47,711 bases of DNA. Source: JANMJD01 sp031371195. GTDB taxonomy: Bacteria > Actinomycetota > Acidimicrobiia > Acidimicrobiales > Ilumatobacteraceae. This document shows, piece after piece, positions 9,067-16,814 of this stretch (its first letter is position 1; each line of letters begins with the position of its first letter). The position numbers were made by a program, and so were the translations under genes. The stretch is taken from assembly GCA_031371195.1 (NCBI GenBank), contig JANMJD010000085.1, positions 1 through 47,711 of the forward strand, in the 5' to 3' direction. The notes beneath the pieces are model-generated. The model ran no database searches, was not told the DNA's origin, and saw only the letters and a list, made by a program, of their open reading frames with translations.

Positions 9067-9184
9067 GCTCACCTAACGTGCTCAATCTTCACGTTTGAGT
9101 AGCCAAATCGAGCCGAATGGCCCGTTGTCGCCAACGGAGTGACTCGACAGAATCCTGCGGGTGAGAGCCACGAATTCCCCGACG

Positions 9185-10858
9185 ATGCGCGCCCCCGAAC
9201 CCCGTCCCCGTCCCCGTCGCTCTCGATTGCTACGAGCCGTTGCACTGGCGGTGACCGTGGTCGCGCCCGTCGCGGCCATCACGCTGAGCGCTGCCGAGCA
9301 GAGCGCGGCAGACGGCGCCCATCAACTGGCCTTCGGCGCCTACGTCCGTCCCGGGAGCGGGCAGACCAAGCAGCAGGCCGTCCAAGCATTGGAGAGCCAA
9401 CTCGGGCGCACGCTGGGGGTGAGCCGCGAGTTCCTCCTGTGGGACGAGGCGTTTCCGACCACGTACCACAACTGGCTGCGCGACGGCGGACGCACACTGA
9501 TCGTCTCGGCCAAGGCGAAACGGTTGAACGGCACGAGTGTCCCCTGGGCATCGATCGCCAACGCCACCCCGGGCTCGGTTTTGCACGACGAGCTGATCAG
9601 CTGGGTCGACCGGCTGGCGGCCTTCGGGGTCCCGATCTACTTCACGTTGTCGCATGAACCCGAGGCATCGACGAACCTGTCGCTGGGTACCGACGCCGAA
9701 TTTGTCGCCGCCTGGCGCAAGCTGGTGACCATCGCTCGCAATCGCAATGTCACCAACGTCAAGTTCATGTGGATCATGACCGACTACGCCTTCTCGCTGC
9801 CACCGACCGAGCGGCGATTCGCCGACAAGTGGTATCCCGGTGACGCGTGGGTCGACGCGGCCGGCATCGATCCCTACAACTGGAACACCTGCCGCCCCGA
9901 CACCCCGAACTCGTGGCGCTCCCTGGCCACGCTGATCGAGCCGTTCCGCCTGTGGAGCGTCAATCACCCGAACCTCGAACTCTGGTTGACCGAGTTCGCC
10001 AGCGTCGAAGACCCGGCCGACCCCACTCGCAAGTCGAACTGGATCGATGCCGCGCGCAGTCTGTTCAACAACCCGTTGTACGCCCGATTCACCGGTATCA
10101 GCTACTACCACGGCGAGCATCCGACGGCCCAGTACCCATTGTGCAAGTGGTGGATGAACACCTCGACGAACTCCTTGAACGCCTCGATCTCGCTGGCCAA
10201 CGACCCGCTGTACGGCGGATCCCCCACTCCCACGACAACGACGACCAGCACGACGACCAGCACCACCCAGGCCCCGACGACGACCGCCATCGTGGTCGTC
10301 GGCGACGGAGCCAATCCGGCAGCCGGCGATGTGACCGTGATCAACCGGCTCACGTCACGAGGTTTCCACACCTCGGTCATCGACGACGCCGCCGTGACGG
10401 CCGGGGCGTCCGCCGATGTCATCGTGGTCTCGTCATCGGTCGACTCGAACGTGTTCGGTACCAAACTTCGCACCACCGCCTCACCGGTGCTGACCTACAA
10501 GCCCTTCTCCCTTCCGAAGCTGGGCATGACCACCGACGCGGCGATGGGCACGATCACCACCGCCTCTGTCGACATCGTCCTGGCGCACCCGATCGCGGGC
10601 GGTACGGGCAACATCGCCCTCACCACGACGGCCAAAGCGATCGGGTGGGGAACGCCGGCGGCATCGGCCGACATCATGGGCACATCGTCGGGCAAGCCCA
10701 CGATCTTCTCCTACGACAAGAATGACCTGCTCGTCGACGGCTCACCTGCGCCCAGTTGCCGGGCCACACTGCCGATGCGGCACGACAGCCTGACCACGGC
10801 GACTGCCAACATGTGGGCGACCTTCGATGCAGCCACCGATTGGGCGAACGCCTGCTGA
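9185..10858 (+). CDS. Secreted GH26-like glycoside hydrolase with a C-terminal accessory domain
   Basis: The 557-residue protein begins with an Arg/Pro-rich n-region and hydrophobic stretch (AVALAVTVVAPVAAIT) that should act as a signal peptide or anchor. Residues about 45-345 look like a TIM-barrel beta-mannanase/GH26-type domain: FTLSHEPEAS supplies a probable acid/base Glu158 and LWLTEFAS a probable nucleophile Glu270, about 112 residues apart as expected for clan GH-A. A Thr/Ser/Pro linker (TPTTTTTSTTTSTT) leads to a C-terminal domain of about 190 residues beginning IVVVGDG, with a Rossmann-like strand pattern, ending in a Cys. A GTG at 9161 is an alternative start. Extracellular cleavage of a beta-linked polysaccharide is inferred. 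Confidence 0.75.
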   Translation: MRAPEPRPRPRRSRLLRAVALAVTVVAPVAAITLSAAEQSAADGAHQLAFGAYVRPGSGQTKQQAVQALESQLGRTLGVSREFLLWDEAFPTTYHNWLRDGGRTLIVSAKAKRLNGTSVPWASIANATPGSVLHDELISWVDRLAAFGVPIYFTLSHEPEASTNLSLGTDAEFVAAWRKLVTIARNRNVTNVKFMWIMTDYAFSLPPTERRFADKWYPGDAWVDAAGIDPYNWNTCRPDTPNSWRSLATLIEPFRLWSVNHPNLELWLTEFASVEDPADPTRKSNWIDAARSLFNNPLYARFTGISYYHGEHPTAQYPLCKWWMNTSTNSLNASISLANDPLYGGSPTPTTTTTSTTTSTTQAPTTTAIVVVGDGANPAAGDVTVINRLTSRGFHTSVIDDAAVTAGASADVIVVSSSVDSNVFGTKLRTTASPVLTYKPFSLPKLGMTTDAAMGTITTASVDIVLAHPIAGGTGNIALTTTAKAIGWGTPAASADIMGTSSGKPTIFSYDKNDLLVDGSPAPSCRATLPMRHDSLTTATANMWATFDAATDWANAC

Positions 10859-10891
10859 CCGTGCCCGACCCGGTTCGAAGCGACCGAGGGC

Positions 10892-12688
10892 TCAGACCGA
10901 GCTGAGGCGCTGGGTCATGGCATCGAGCTGGTCGAGCAAGGGGCGCGGGAGCCGATTGCCGAACGTGGCGAAGTGGGCGGCGATCTGCGGCATCGCCTCG
11001 CGCCAACCGGCGGCGTCGACCTCGAGCAGAGTGCCCATATCTGCCTCGTCGACATCGAGGCCGGTCGTATCGATTGCACCGGGCGCCGGAAGATAGCCGA
11101 TTGCGGTCTCCTGCGCGTCACCTGTCCCGGCGACCCGCTCGAACACCCACTTGAGGACCCGGCTGTTCTCGCCATAACCCGGCCACAGGAAGCGACCGCG
11201 CTCGTCTCGTCGGAACCAGTTGACGAAGAAGATCTTCGGCAGGTTCGCCGAGTCGGTTGCCCCACCGATCTTGAGCCAATGGGCGAAGTAGTCGGCCATG
11301 TTGTAGCCGCAGAACGGCAGCATCGCCATGGGGTCGAAACGCAGATTGCCCACGGCGCCGGCCTGGGCCGCCGTGGTCTCCGACGCCATGATCGAGCCGA
11401 GGAACACTCCGTGCTCCCAGTCGAATGCCTCGTTGACCAGCGGAACCGTCGTGCGGCGGCGACCGCCGAACAGGATGGCCGAGATCGGAACCCCGGCGGG
11501 GTCCTGCCATTCGGGTGCGATCGAAGGACACTGGGCCGCCGAGACCGTGAAACGGGCGTTGGGGTGGGCGGCCGGCGTGTCGCACTCGGGATTCCACGGA
11601 TTTCCCCGCCAATCGGTGGCCCGCGCCGGCTTGTCGGGCGTCATCCCCTCCCACCACACATCGCCATCGGCAGTCAGCGCGGTGTTGGTGAAGATGGCGT
11701 TGCCCCAGAGGGTCTCCATCGCGTTCGGATTGGTGTCATCGCCTGTACCGGGGGCGACGCCGAAGAAGCCCGCCTCGGGGTTGATCGCGTACAACCGGCC
11801 ATCTGCACCGAACTTCATCCAGCAGATGTCGTCGCCGACGGTCTCGACGGTCCAGCCGGCGATCGTCGGCACAAGCATCGCCAGGTTGGTCTTACCGCAC
11901 GCCGATGGGAACGCCGCGGCGACATACCGAACCTCGGCCGCCGGCGACGTGAGCTTCAGGATCAACATGTGCTCGGCCAGCCAGCCGTCGTCGCGGGCCA
12001 TCACCGATGCGATACGCAGCGCGAAACATTTCTTGCCGAGCAGCGCATTGCCGCCATAACCCGACCCGAACGACCAGATCTCCCGCGTCTCGGGAAAATG
12101 GACGATGTACTTGTTGTCGGGGTTGCACGGCCACGGCGAATCGGCCTCGCCGGGTTTCAGCGGAGCGCCGACGGAGTGGAGACATGGCACCCATTGCCCA
12201 TCGCCGAGCACATCGAGTGCTCCCTGCCCCATACGGGTCATGATCCGCATACTGACCGCCACATAGGCCGAATCGGTGAGCTGGACCCCGATATGGGCGA
12301 TCGGCGAGCCGAGGGGACCCATCGAGAACGGCACGACATACATCGTGCGGCCCTTCATCGCTCCGCTGTACAGCCGAACCATCTCGGCGCGCATCTCGGC
12401 CGGATCACGCCAGTTGTTGTTGGGGCCGGCGTCGATGGCCTCGGCCGAGCAGATGAACGTACGATCCTCGACGCGGGCGACATCGCCCGGGTCGGAATGC
12501 GCCCAGTAACTGTTCGGCCGCTTCGCGTCGTCGAGACGGGTGAACGTTCCGGCATCGACCAATTCGTGACACAGCCGGTCGTACTCCTCGGCCGAGCCAT
12601 CGCACCAGTAGACGTGGTCGGCCTGGAAGATTCCGGCCCACTCGTCCACCCACTGATGAAGCCGGGAATTGGTCGTGGATGCTGCCAT
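10892..12688 (-). CDS. pckG: Phosphoenolpyruvate carboxykinase (GTP)
   Basis: The 598-residue protein is a full-length GTP-dependent PEP carboxykinase, which converts oxaloacetate plus GTP to PEP, CO2 and GDP and controls entry to gluconeogenesis. Diagnostic segments include the P-loop region FPSACGKTNLAML with the reactive Cys of the GTP family, GDDICWMKFG for metal/nucleotide binding, the PNNNW and PFSMGPLGSP motifs, and FGGRRRTTVPLV. It is cytoplasmic. It lies downstream of a small OB-fold-like gene on the same strand with 62 nt between, and converges on the glycosidase gene with a 33-nt gap. No terminator hairpin is obvious in that gap. Confidence 0.97.
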   Translation of the reverse strand: MAASTTNSRLHQWVDEWAGIFQADHVYWCDGSAEEYDRLCHELVDAGTFTRLDDAKRPNSYWAHSDPGDVARVEDRTFICSAEAIDAGPNNNWRDPAEMRAEMVRLYSGAMKGRTMYVVPFSMGPLGSPIAHIGVQLTDSAYVAVSMRIMTRMGQGALDVLGDGQWVPCLHSVGAPLKPGEADSPWPCNPDNKYIVHFPETREIWSFGSGYGGNALLGKKCFALRIASVMARDDGWLAEHMLILKLTSPAAEVRYVAAAFPSACGKTNLAMLVPTIAGWTVETVGDDICWMKFGADGRLYAINPEAGFFGVAPGTGDDTNPNAMETLWGNAIFTNTALTADGDVWWEGMTPDKPARATDWRGNPWNPECDTPAAHPNARFTVSAAQCPSIAPEWQDPAGVPISAILFGGRRRTTVPLVNEAFDWEHGVFLGSIMASETTAAQAGAVGNLRFDPMAMLPFCGYNMADYFAHWLKIGGATDSANLPKIFFVNWFRRDERGRFLWPGYGENSRVLKWVFERVAGTGDAQETAIGYLPAPGAIDTTGLDVDEADMGTLLEVDAAGWREAMPQIAAHFATFGNRLPRPLLDQLDAMTQRLSSV

Positions 12689-12730
12689 CGAGTCACGCTC
12701 GCTCTGCTCGGGGGCACGCCGCTGTGCCCA

Positions 12731-12745
12731 AGGTGAACCACACCT
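12731..12745. repeat. Short inverted repeat between the OB-like gene and pckG
   Basis: AGGTG and CACCT form a perfect 5-bp inverted repeat around a 5-nt AACCA centre. It lies 5 nt after the stop of the upstream small gene and about 42 nt before the pckG start on the minus strand. It could be an operator for pckG or a weak hairpin; it lacks the U-tract of an intrinsic terminator. Confidence 0.3.
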
Positions 12746-12750
12746 CGACG

Positions 12751-12972
12751 TTAAAAGCCGGGGGTACCCATGTCGACCTCGGAGCCGAGACGCAGCCGCG
12801 TTGCCCTTCCGCCGTCATCGAGATCGAAAATCACTCGCTGACCCTGGCGGACCATGCGAAACAGCGAGCCGACCAGCGCGTCAGGCGCCAGGTCGTACTC
12901 GCTCAGATCAGTATCGGTGATGATGATGCCCGAGCCCGAATCGGGGTCATACGCCTTGATCACACCTTGCAT
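12751..12972 (-). CDS. Small OB-fold / cold-shock-like protein
   Basis: The 73-residue product starts MQGVIKAYDPDSGSG and continues GIIITDTDLSEYDL, LVGSLFRMVRQGQRVIFDL and GGRATRLRLG. The strand order and the opening G-x-I-K-x-Y-D-P-D-S-G-S-G-x-I resemble the cold-shock domain, including the lysine and glycine positions of its first two strands. However, the aromatic RNP residues (FGFI and VFVH) are replaced by GIII and YDL, so nucleic-acid binding is uncertain. It sits 51 nt downstream of rpmB and upstream of pckG on the same strand. The ATG at 12972 is chosen because the family-like sequence begins there; an in-frame ATG at 13002 would add ten residues. Confidence 0.6.
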   Translation of the reverse strand: MQGVIKAYDPDSGSGIIITDTDLSEYDLAPDALVGSLFRMVRQGQRVIFDLDDGGRATRLRLGSEVDMGTPGF

Positions 12973-13023
12973 TGGCCAACCCCGTGCATCATCCGACCCC
13001 ACGCATCGTCATGTGGTCCCGGC

Positions 13024-13224
13024 TCAGGAGGCCGAGCCGGCCTTGACGATCTTGCCGGCCTTGATGCAGCCCGTGCACACGTGCAGGCGCTTCGGCGCAC
13101 CGTTGACCAGGGCGCGGACTCGCTGGATGTTGGGGTTCCAGCGACGCTTCGTGCGCCGGTGGGAGTGGGACACGGCCATACCCCAGGAGGGATGCTTGCC
13201 ACACACTTGACACACTGCTGCCAT
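13024..13224 (-). CDS. rpmB: 50S ribosomal protein L28, zinc-ribbon (C+) form
   Basis: This 66-residue protein is L28 of the large ribosomal subunit. It has the expected HSHRRTKRRWNPNIQ core and two CxxC pairs (CQVC near residue 5 and CTGC near residue 50), the four-cysteine zinc-binding form. Many actinobacteria also carry a cysteine-free L28 paralogue expressed in zinc limitation; this copy is the zinc-containing one. AAGGA lies about 8 nt before the ATG. Two small hairpins lie just upstream in the likely leader. Confidence 0.95.
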   Translation of the reverse strand: MAAVCQVCGKHPSWGMAVSHSHRRTKRRWNPNIQRVRALVNGAPKRLHVCTGCIKAGKIVKAGSAS

Positions 13225-13237
13225 GACGAAAATCCTT

Positions 13238-13271
13238 CAATCCGAAAACCGATTGGCCCGAAAAAATCGGG
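13238..13271. promoter_or_regulatory. Two adjacent small hairpins in the rpmB leader
   Basis: On the minus strand, the region 14-47 nt before the rpmB ATG contains two perfect 5-bp stems: CAATC/GATTG (13238-13242 with 13251-13255) and CCCGA/TCGGG (13257-13261 with 13267-13271) around an A-rich loop. They could be leader structures, or the outer one could end transcription coming from the XRE gene. They do not match a Zur box that I recognise. Confidence 0.3.
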
Positions 13272-13406
13272 TGGAGGGACGTTATCAGCGGCAGGTAAAC
13301 GAACCCAAGCCCCGACGCCCCTCGCGATGAGCGATGTTGACGATACCGCCGATCTTCCCCGGCGATCTTCCCCGGCGATGGAAAACCACCGGGTCGAATG
13401 CCGGGC

Positions 13407-14222
13407 TCAACGATGCAAGCGAACCAGGCTGTCGTCTCCGGCGATCCCGAGGTGCACCACGATACGCAGGTCGGGCTCGCCGGCCGGAATGAGTTGCTCG
13501 GTGAGAAACCGCAGCCCACCGGCCACCGGGTGGTGGAACGAGCGCACCCGCTCGGAGAATCCGCCGACATCGTGACGTGGCCACCACGCGGCGAACTCGG
13601 TGCTGGCGCCCATCAGCCGCTCGACGAGGTTCAGCACCTCGGGATCGTCGCGAATCGGCGTGGTGTCGGCTCGGAACTGGGACAACACGCGCCGAGCCTC
13701 GGCCTGCCAATCGCCGATGAGCAACCTGGCTCGAGGCTCCACGAACACGATCCACACCAGATTGCGATCCGGTGGCTGCAGGCGGGCGAACTCCGGATAC
13801 AGGCGCTCCTGTGCGGTGTTCCAGGCCAGCACGTCCCAGCGCGGCCCAAGCACGTACGCCGGGCACGGGTCGAGGGCTTTGAGCAGGTCGACGACACCGT
13901 CGGGTGCGGCGTCGTGCCCGGGGATGACCCGGCGGCGCGCCGGATGCCCCGCCAGGGCCATCAGATGCTCGATTTCGACGGGATCGAGCCGGAGTGCCCG
14001 GGCGAGAGCGTGGAGCACATCGGTCGACACGTTGATCGGTCGGCCCTGCTCGAGCCAGGTGTACCAACTCACCGACACGCCGGCGAGCCCGGCCACCTCC
14101 TCACGACGTAGCCCTGCCGTGCGACGCCGGGACCCGACGCCCAAACCCACGTCGGCGGGACGGAGCGCCGATCGACGCTGCCGGAGGAAGTCGGCAAGGT
14201 CGGATCGGCGGTTGACGGGCAT
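13407..14222 (-). CDS. XRE-family regulator with MmyB-like C-terminal domain
   Basis: The 271-residue protein has an N-terminal helix-turn-helix (about residues 10-70: LRREEVAGLAGVSVSWYTWLEQGR) and a C-terminal ligand-sensing domain of the MmyB-like type, recognisable from LMALAGHP, VLAWNTAQERLYPEF, WIVFVEP, and a closing PDLRIVVHLG. Such proteins are common in actinobacteria and usually repress a neighbouring oxidoreductase or transporter; the C-terminal domain is thought to bind a fatty-acid-like ligand. Here the divergent neighbour is a FakA-like kinase, a suggestive but unproven link. The start at 14222 (MPVNRRSDL) matches family N-termini; in-frame starts at 14240 and 14273 are possible. 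Confidence 0.85.
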   Translation of the reverse strand: MPVNRRSDLADFLRQRRSALRPADVGLGVGSRRRTAGLRREEVAGLAGVSVSWYTWLEQGRPINVSTDVLHALARALRLDPVEIEHLMALAGHPARRRVIPGHDAAPDGVVDLLKALDPCPAYVLGPRWDVLAWNTAQERLYPEFARLQPPDRNLVWIVFVEPRARLLIGDWQAEARRVLSQFRADTTPIRDDPEVLNLVERLMGASTEFAAWWPRHDVGGFSERVRSFHHPVAGGLRFLTEQLIPAGEPDLRIVVHLGIAGDDSLVRLHR

Positions 14223-14343
14223 CGTGTCGTCATAGCGCATCCGGGAGCCGTCGTACAGGGTGTTGGCACTCACCGGGTTCGCGGTGCCGCCACCCGCCGC
14301 AGATTCGCGGCCGCCCAGCGTCCGTCATGGTCGGGTCGTTACC

Positions 14344-16062
14344 ATGACGGTCGTGCCAGCATTGGAACAATTCGGCGTGACGACCCTCCGACAGACGGTC
14401 ACCGGCTTTCGCGACGCCATGCAGGCACACGCGCAGCGGATCAACCGGCTCAACGTGTACCCGGTTCCCGACGGAGACACGGGGACCAACATGTCACGCA
14501 CCCTCGACGCCGTGGTCGCCGAACTCGATGCGGCCGCCGATGACCTCGCCTCGACATGCAAGGCGATCAGTCACGGGTCGCTGATGGGGGCGCGGGGCAA
14601 TTCGGGAGTCATCCTGTCGCAGATTCTGCGAGGTATCTCGGGCGTTCTCGCCCAGCACGAGGACGCCTCCCCTACTGCGGTCGCCGAAGCGCTGGCGGCT
14701 GCTTCGGCCAGTGCCTACCAGGCCGTACTCAAACCGATCGAGGGGACGATCCTGACCGTCGTGCGCGAGGCGTCGACGGGCGCACAGGCCAGCGCGGCCG
14801 ATGGCGGCTCGCTGCTCGACGTGCTGACCGCCGCCCATACCGCTGGCCAGTCGGCGCTCGACCGCACGCCCGAGATGCTGCCCGTGCTCGCCGATGCCGG
14901 CGTGGTCGACGCCGGCGGAGCCGGGTTCATGCTGCTCCTCGATGCCGCGCTGCATGCGGTCGACGGCCGTCCGCTTCCCGAGGTGAACGATGACGACGTC
15001 GATGTCGCCGTTGGAGATCGCTTCGAAGCGGTAGCGCACCGGATCGGCCACGACGGGGCGACCGACGTGTCGGAGTTGCGCTACGAGGTGATGTACTTTC
15101 TCGACCTCGACGACACCCGGATCGACGACTTCAAGCATGCGTGGGGAGCGATCGGCGATTCGATCGTCGTTGTCGGTGGCGACGGCATCTGGAACTGCCA
15201 CGTCCACACGAACGACATCGGGGCGGCGATCGAGGCGGCGCTCGACGTAACCGGCCGGCCGCACAAGATTCGAGTGACCGACCTCTTCGAGGAGGTCGCC
15301 GACGAACATGCCTTGCGCGAGGCGGCACTCGTGCCCGGCCGGCCGGCGCCCAACCGGGGGCCGGCGCCCAATCGAGGGCCGGCGATGGCCGGGCTCTCCC
15401 CGGTGACGACGGCCGTCGTAGCGGTGTGCAGCGGTGATGGTCTCGCCGAACTCTTCTGGCAACTCGGTGTACAGGGCGTCGTCACCGGCGGACAGACGCT
15501 CAACCCGTCGACGGCCGAGTTGCTCGACGCGGTGGAGCACGTGAATGCCCAACAGGTCGTCATCCTGCCGAACAATAAGAACATCATCCCGGTGGCCGAC
15601 CAGATCGACTCGCTGACGTCGAAGACCGTCGTCGTCGTGCCGACCCGTTCGATGCCCGAAGCCCTCGCCGCGCTGGTCGTCTACGACCCCGAGGCCCCGG
15701 CGTCCGAGAACGGCGAGGAGATGACGGCCGCCGCCGGGATGCTGGCCACGGGCGAGGTCACCCAAGCGGTGCGCAACACGGCCAGCGACATCGGACCGAT
15801 CACCGCCGGCGATTGGATCGGACTCGTCCGCGGCGAAGGGATCGTCTCGGTCGGAGGCACACCCGAACGAGCGGCGACCGAGCTACTCGATCAACTCGTC
15901 ACGACCAGCCATGAATTGCTGTCCATCATCATCGGTGCCGACGCGACCCGGTCGGCCACAGATGCGATCACGTCGTGGCTCGACGAACATCGGCCGGCCA
16001 TCGACGTGGAGATCCACCGCGGCGGTCAGCCGCTCTACCCCTACCTGTTCGGCGTCGAGTAG
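14344..16062 (+). CDS. DAK2/DegV-type kinase, FakA-like
   Basis: This 572-residue protein has the DAK2 (DhaL-like) nucleotide-binding domain at its N-terminus: NVYPVPDGDTGTNM (residues 37-50, the metal-binding Asp cluster) and GARGNSGVILSQILRG (82-97). The C-terminal half contains the FakA/YloV segment with VVPTRSMPEALAALV and a final domain ending HRGGQPLYPYLFGVE. FakA phosphorylates fatty acids bound by FakB proteins. Between the domains lies a Pro-rich insert (near residue 335) made of an 18-bp duplication at 15343-15378 that encodes APNRGP twice. No FakB gene lies nearby. In many bacteria recG follows this gene; here a different helicase, UvrD2-like, lies downstream. Confidence 0.9.
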   Translation: MTVVPALEQFGVTTLRQTVTGFRDAMQAHAQRINRLNVYPVPDGDTGTNMSRTLDAVVAELDAAADDLASTCKAISHGSLMGARGNSGVILSQILRGISGVLAQHEDASPTAVAEALAAASASAYQAVLKPIEGTILTVVREASTGAQASAADGGSLLDVLTAAHTAGQSALDRTPEMLPVLADAGVVDAGGAGFMLLLDAALHAVDGRPLPEVNDDDVDVAVGDRFEAVAHRIGHDGATDVSELRYEVMYFLDLDDTRIDDFKHAWGAIGDSIVVVGGDGIWNCHVHTNDIGAAIEAALDVTGRPHKIRVTDLFEEVADEHALREAALVPGRPAPNRGPAPNRGPAMAGLSPVTTAVVAVCSGDGLAELFWQLGVQGVVTGGQTLNPSTAELLDAVEHVNAQQVVILPNNKNIIPVADQIDSLTSKTVVVVPTRSMPEALAALVVYDPEAPASENGEEMTAAAGMLATGEVTQAVRNTASDIGPITAGDWIGLVRGEGIVSVGGTPERAATELLDQLVTTSHELLSIIIGADATRSATDAITSWLDEHRPAIDVEIHRGGQPLYPYLFGVE

Positions 16063-16069
16063 CGCCTGG

Positions 16070-16732
16070 TCATGATGTCGGCGGCGGTGGGGGCATCGGC
16101 GTTCCCCCGAGCAGCTTGCGTTTCTGGATGTCGAACTCCTCGCGGCTGAGCGTGCCGCGCTGGAGCATCCCTTCGAGCTTCTCCAGCTGCGAGGCGGTAT
16201 CGGGCACCGCCGCCGGTGCGGCGTTGTACATTCCCCCGCGGCGGCGCTCGTTCTCCTCCATCTGGGAGTGGATGAGGTTCTGCACCTTCTCCGGATGGCG
16301 GATGTCGGTGAAACGCGATCGTCCGTCCTCGCCCCCTGACTCGATGAGCAGATCTCCGGCGCCGAGGATGCGTTCGAAGACCGATTGGCTGAAGTTGACG
16401 TTGTTGATGCGTTCGAGCGGGATCTCGATGCCGTTCTTGGCGATGATGCCCTGACGGAAGATCAACCGGTCGGAGGTGATCACGAAGTTGGTCGTCGCCC
16501 ACTTCATATATCGCCCGAGCAACCACACGGCGCAGACCACGATGGCGGCGAGCACCACCAGGCGCAGTACGTCCTTGTATCCGGCGTCAGCGTTCACGCC
16601 GACCATCACGGCGACGGCAACCACGATGGAGGCGATCAACGCCCCGGCCGGCTCGGCGAAGTACCACCAGTGCGGGTGGAGGTCAAGAGCGACGGTCTCG
16701 TAGTCGTTCAGCAGCTTCTTCGGGAACGGCAT
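16070..16732 (-). CDS. Membrane-anchored bacterial PH-domain protein with C-terminal SHOCT motif
   Basis: The 220-residue protein has two membrane segments (LIASIVVAVAVMVGV near residue 33 and LRLVVLAAIVVCAVWLLG near 57), then a bacterial PH-like (bPH2) domain from TTNFVITSDRLIFRQG through LIHSQMEE, and a short C-terminal SHOCT motif (LEKLEGMLQRGTLSREEFDIQKRKLLG in outline) before a Pro-rich tail. Function is unknown; SHOCT motifs are often oligomerisation tails. The start at 16732 is favoured because the longer open frame upstream overlaps the divergent helicase gene. It converges on the FakA-like gene with a 7-nt gap. Confidence 0.85.
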   Translation of the reverse strand: MPFPKKLLNDYETVALDLHPHWWYFAEPAGALIASIVVAVAVMVGVNADAGYKDVLRLVVLAAIVVCAVWLLGRYMKWATTNFVITSDRLIFRQGIIAKNGIEIPLERINNVNFSQSVFERILGAGDLLIESGGEDGRSRFTDIRHPEKVQNLIHSQMEENERRRGGMYNAAPAAVPDTASQLEKLEGMLQRGTLSREEFDIQKRKLLGGTPMPPPPPTS

Positions 16733-16739
16733 ACGGCGA

Positions 16740-16745
16740 ACTGTA
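16740..16745 (-). promoter_or_regulatory. Candidate -10 element (TACAGT), leaderless
   Basis: TACAGT lies on the minus strand 7 nt before the ATG of the PH/SHOCT gene, placing the expected transcription start at or next to the start codon. No clear -35 is seen. Confidence 0.4.
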
Positions 16746-16802
16746 CTGACCACGACCGGCCTCGTCGTGTCATCGCCATCTCGGGGGCGGGTGGACGACG
16801 GA

Positions 16803-16808
16803 TAGCGT
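16803..16808 (+). promoter_or_regulatory. Candidate -10 element (TAGCGT), leaderless
   Basis: TAGCGT fits the actinobacterial TAnnnT -10 consensus and ends 6 nt before the helicase ATG, so transcription would begin at the A of the ATG. No Shine-Dalgarno sequence is present, consistent with a leaderless mRNA. Confidence 0.45.
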
Positions 16809-16814
16809 GGGCCT

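Noticed and set aside
9081..9099. CTCAA/TTGAG inverted repeat after the methyltransferase-like gene
   Set aside because: Only five pairs with a nine-base loop and no U-tract; too weak to call a terminator.
10973..12736. A 587-codon plus-strand open frame opposite pckG
   Set aside because: Antisense shadow of PEP carboxykinase with low-complexity Arg/Gly/Asp composition and no domain.
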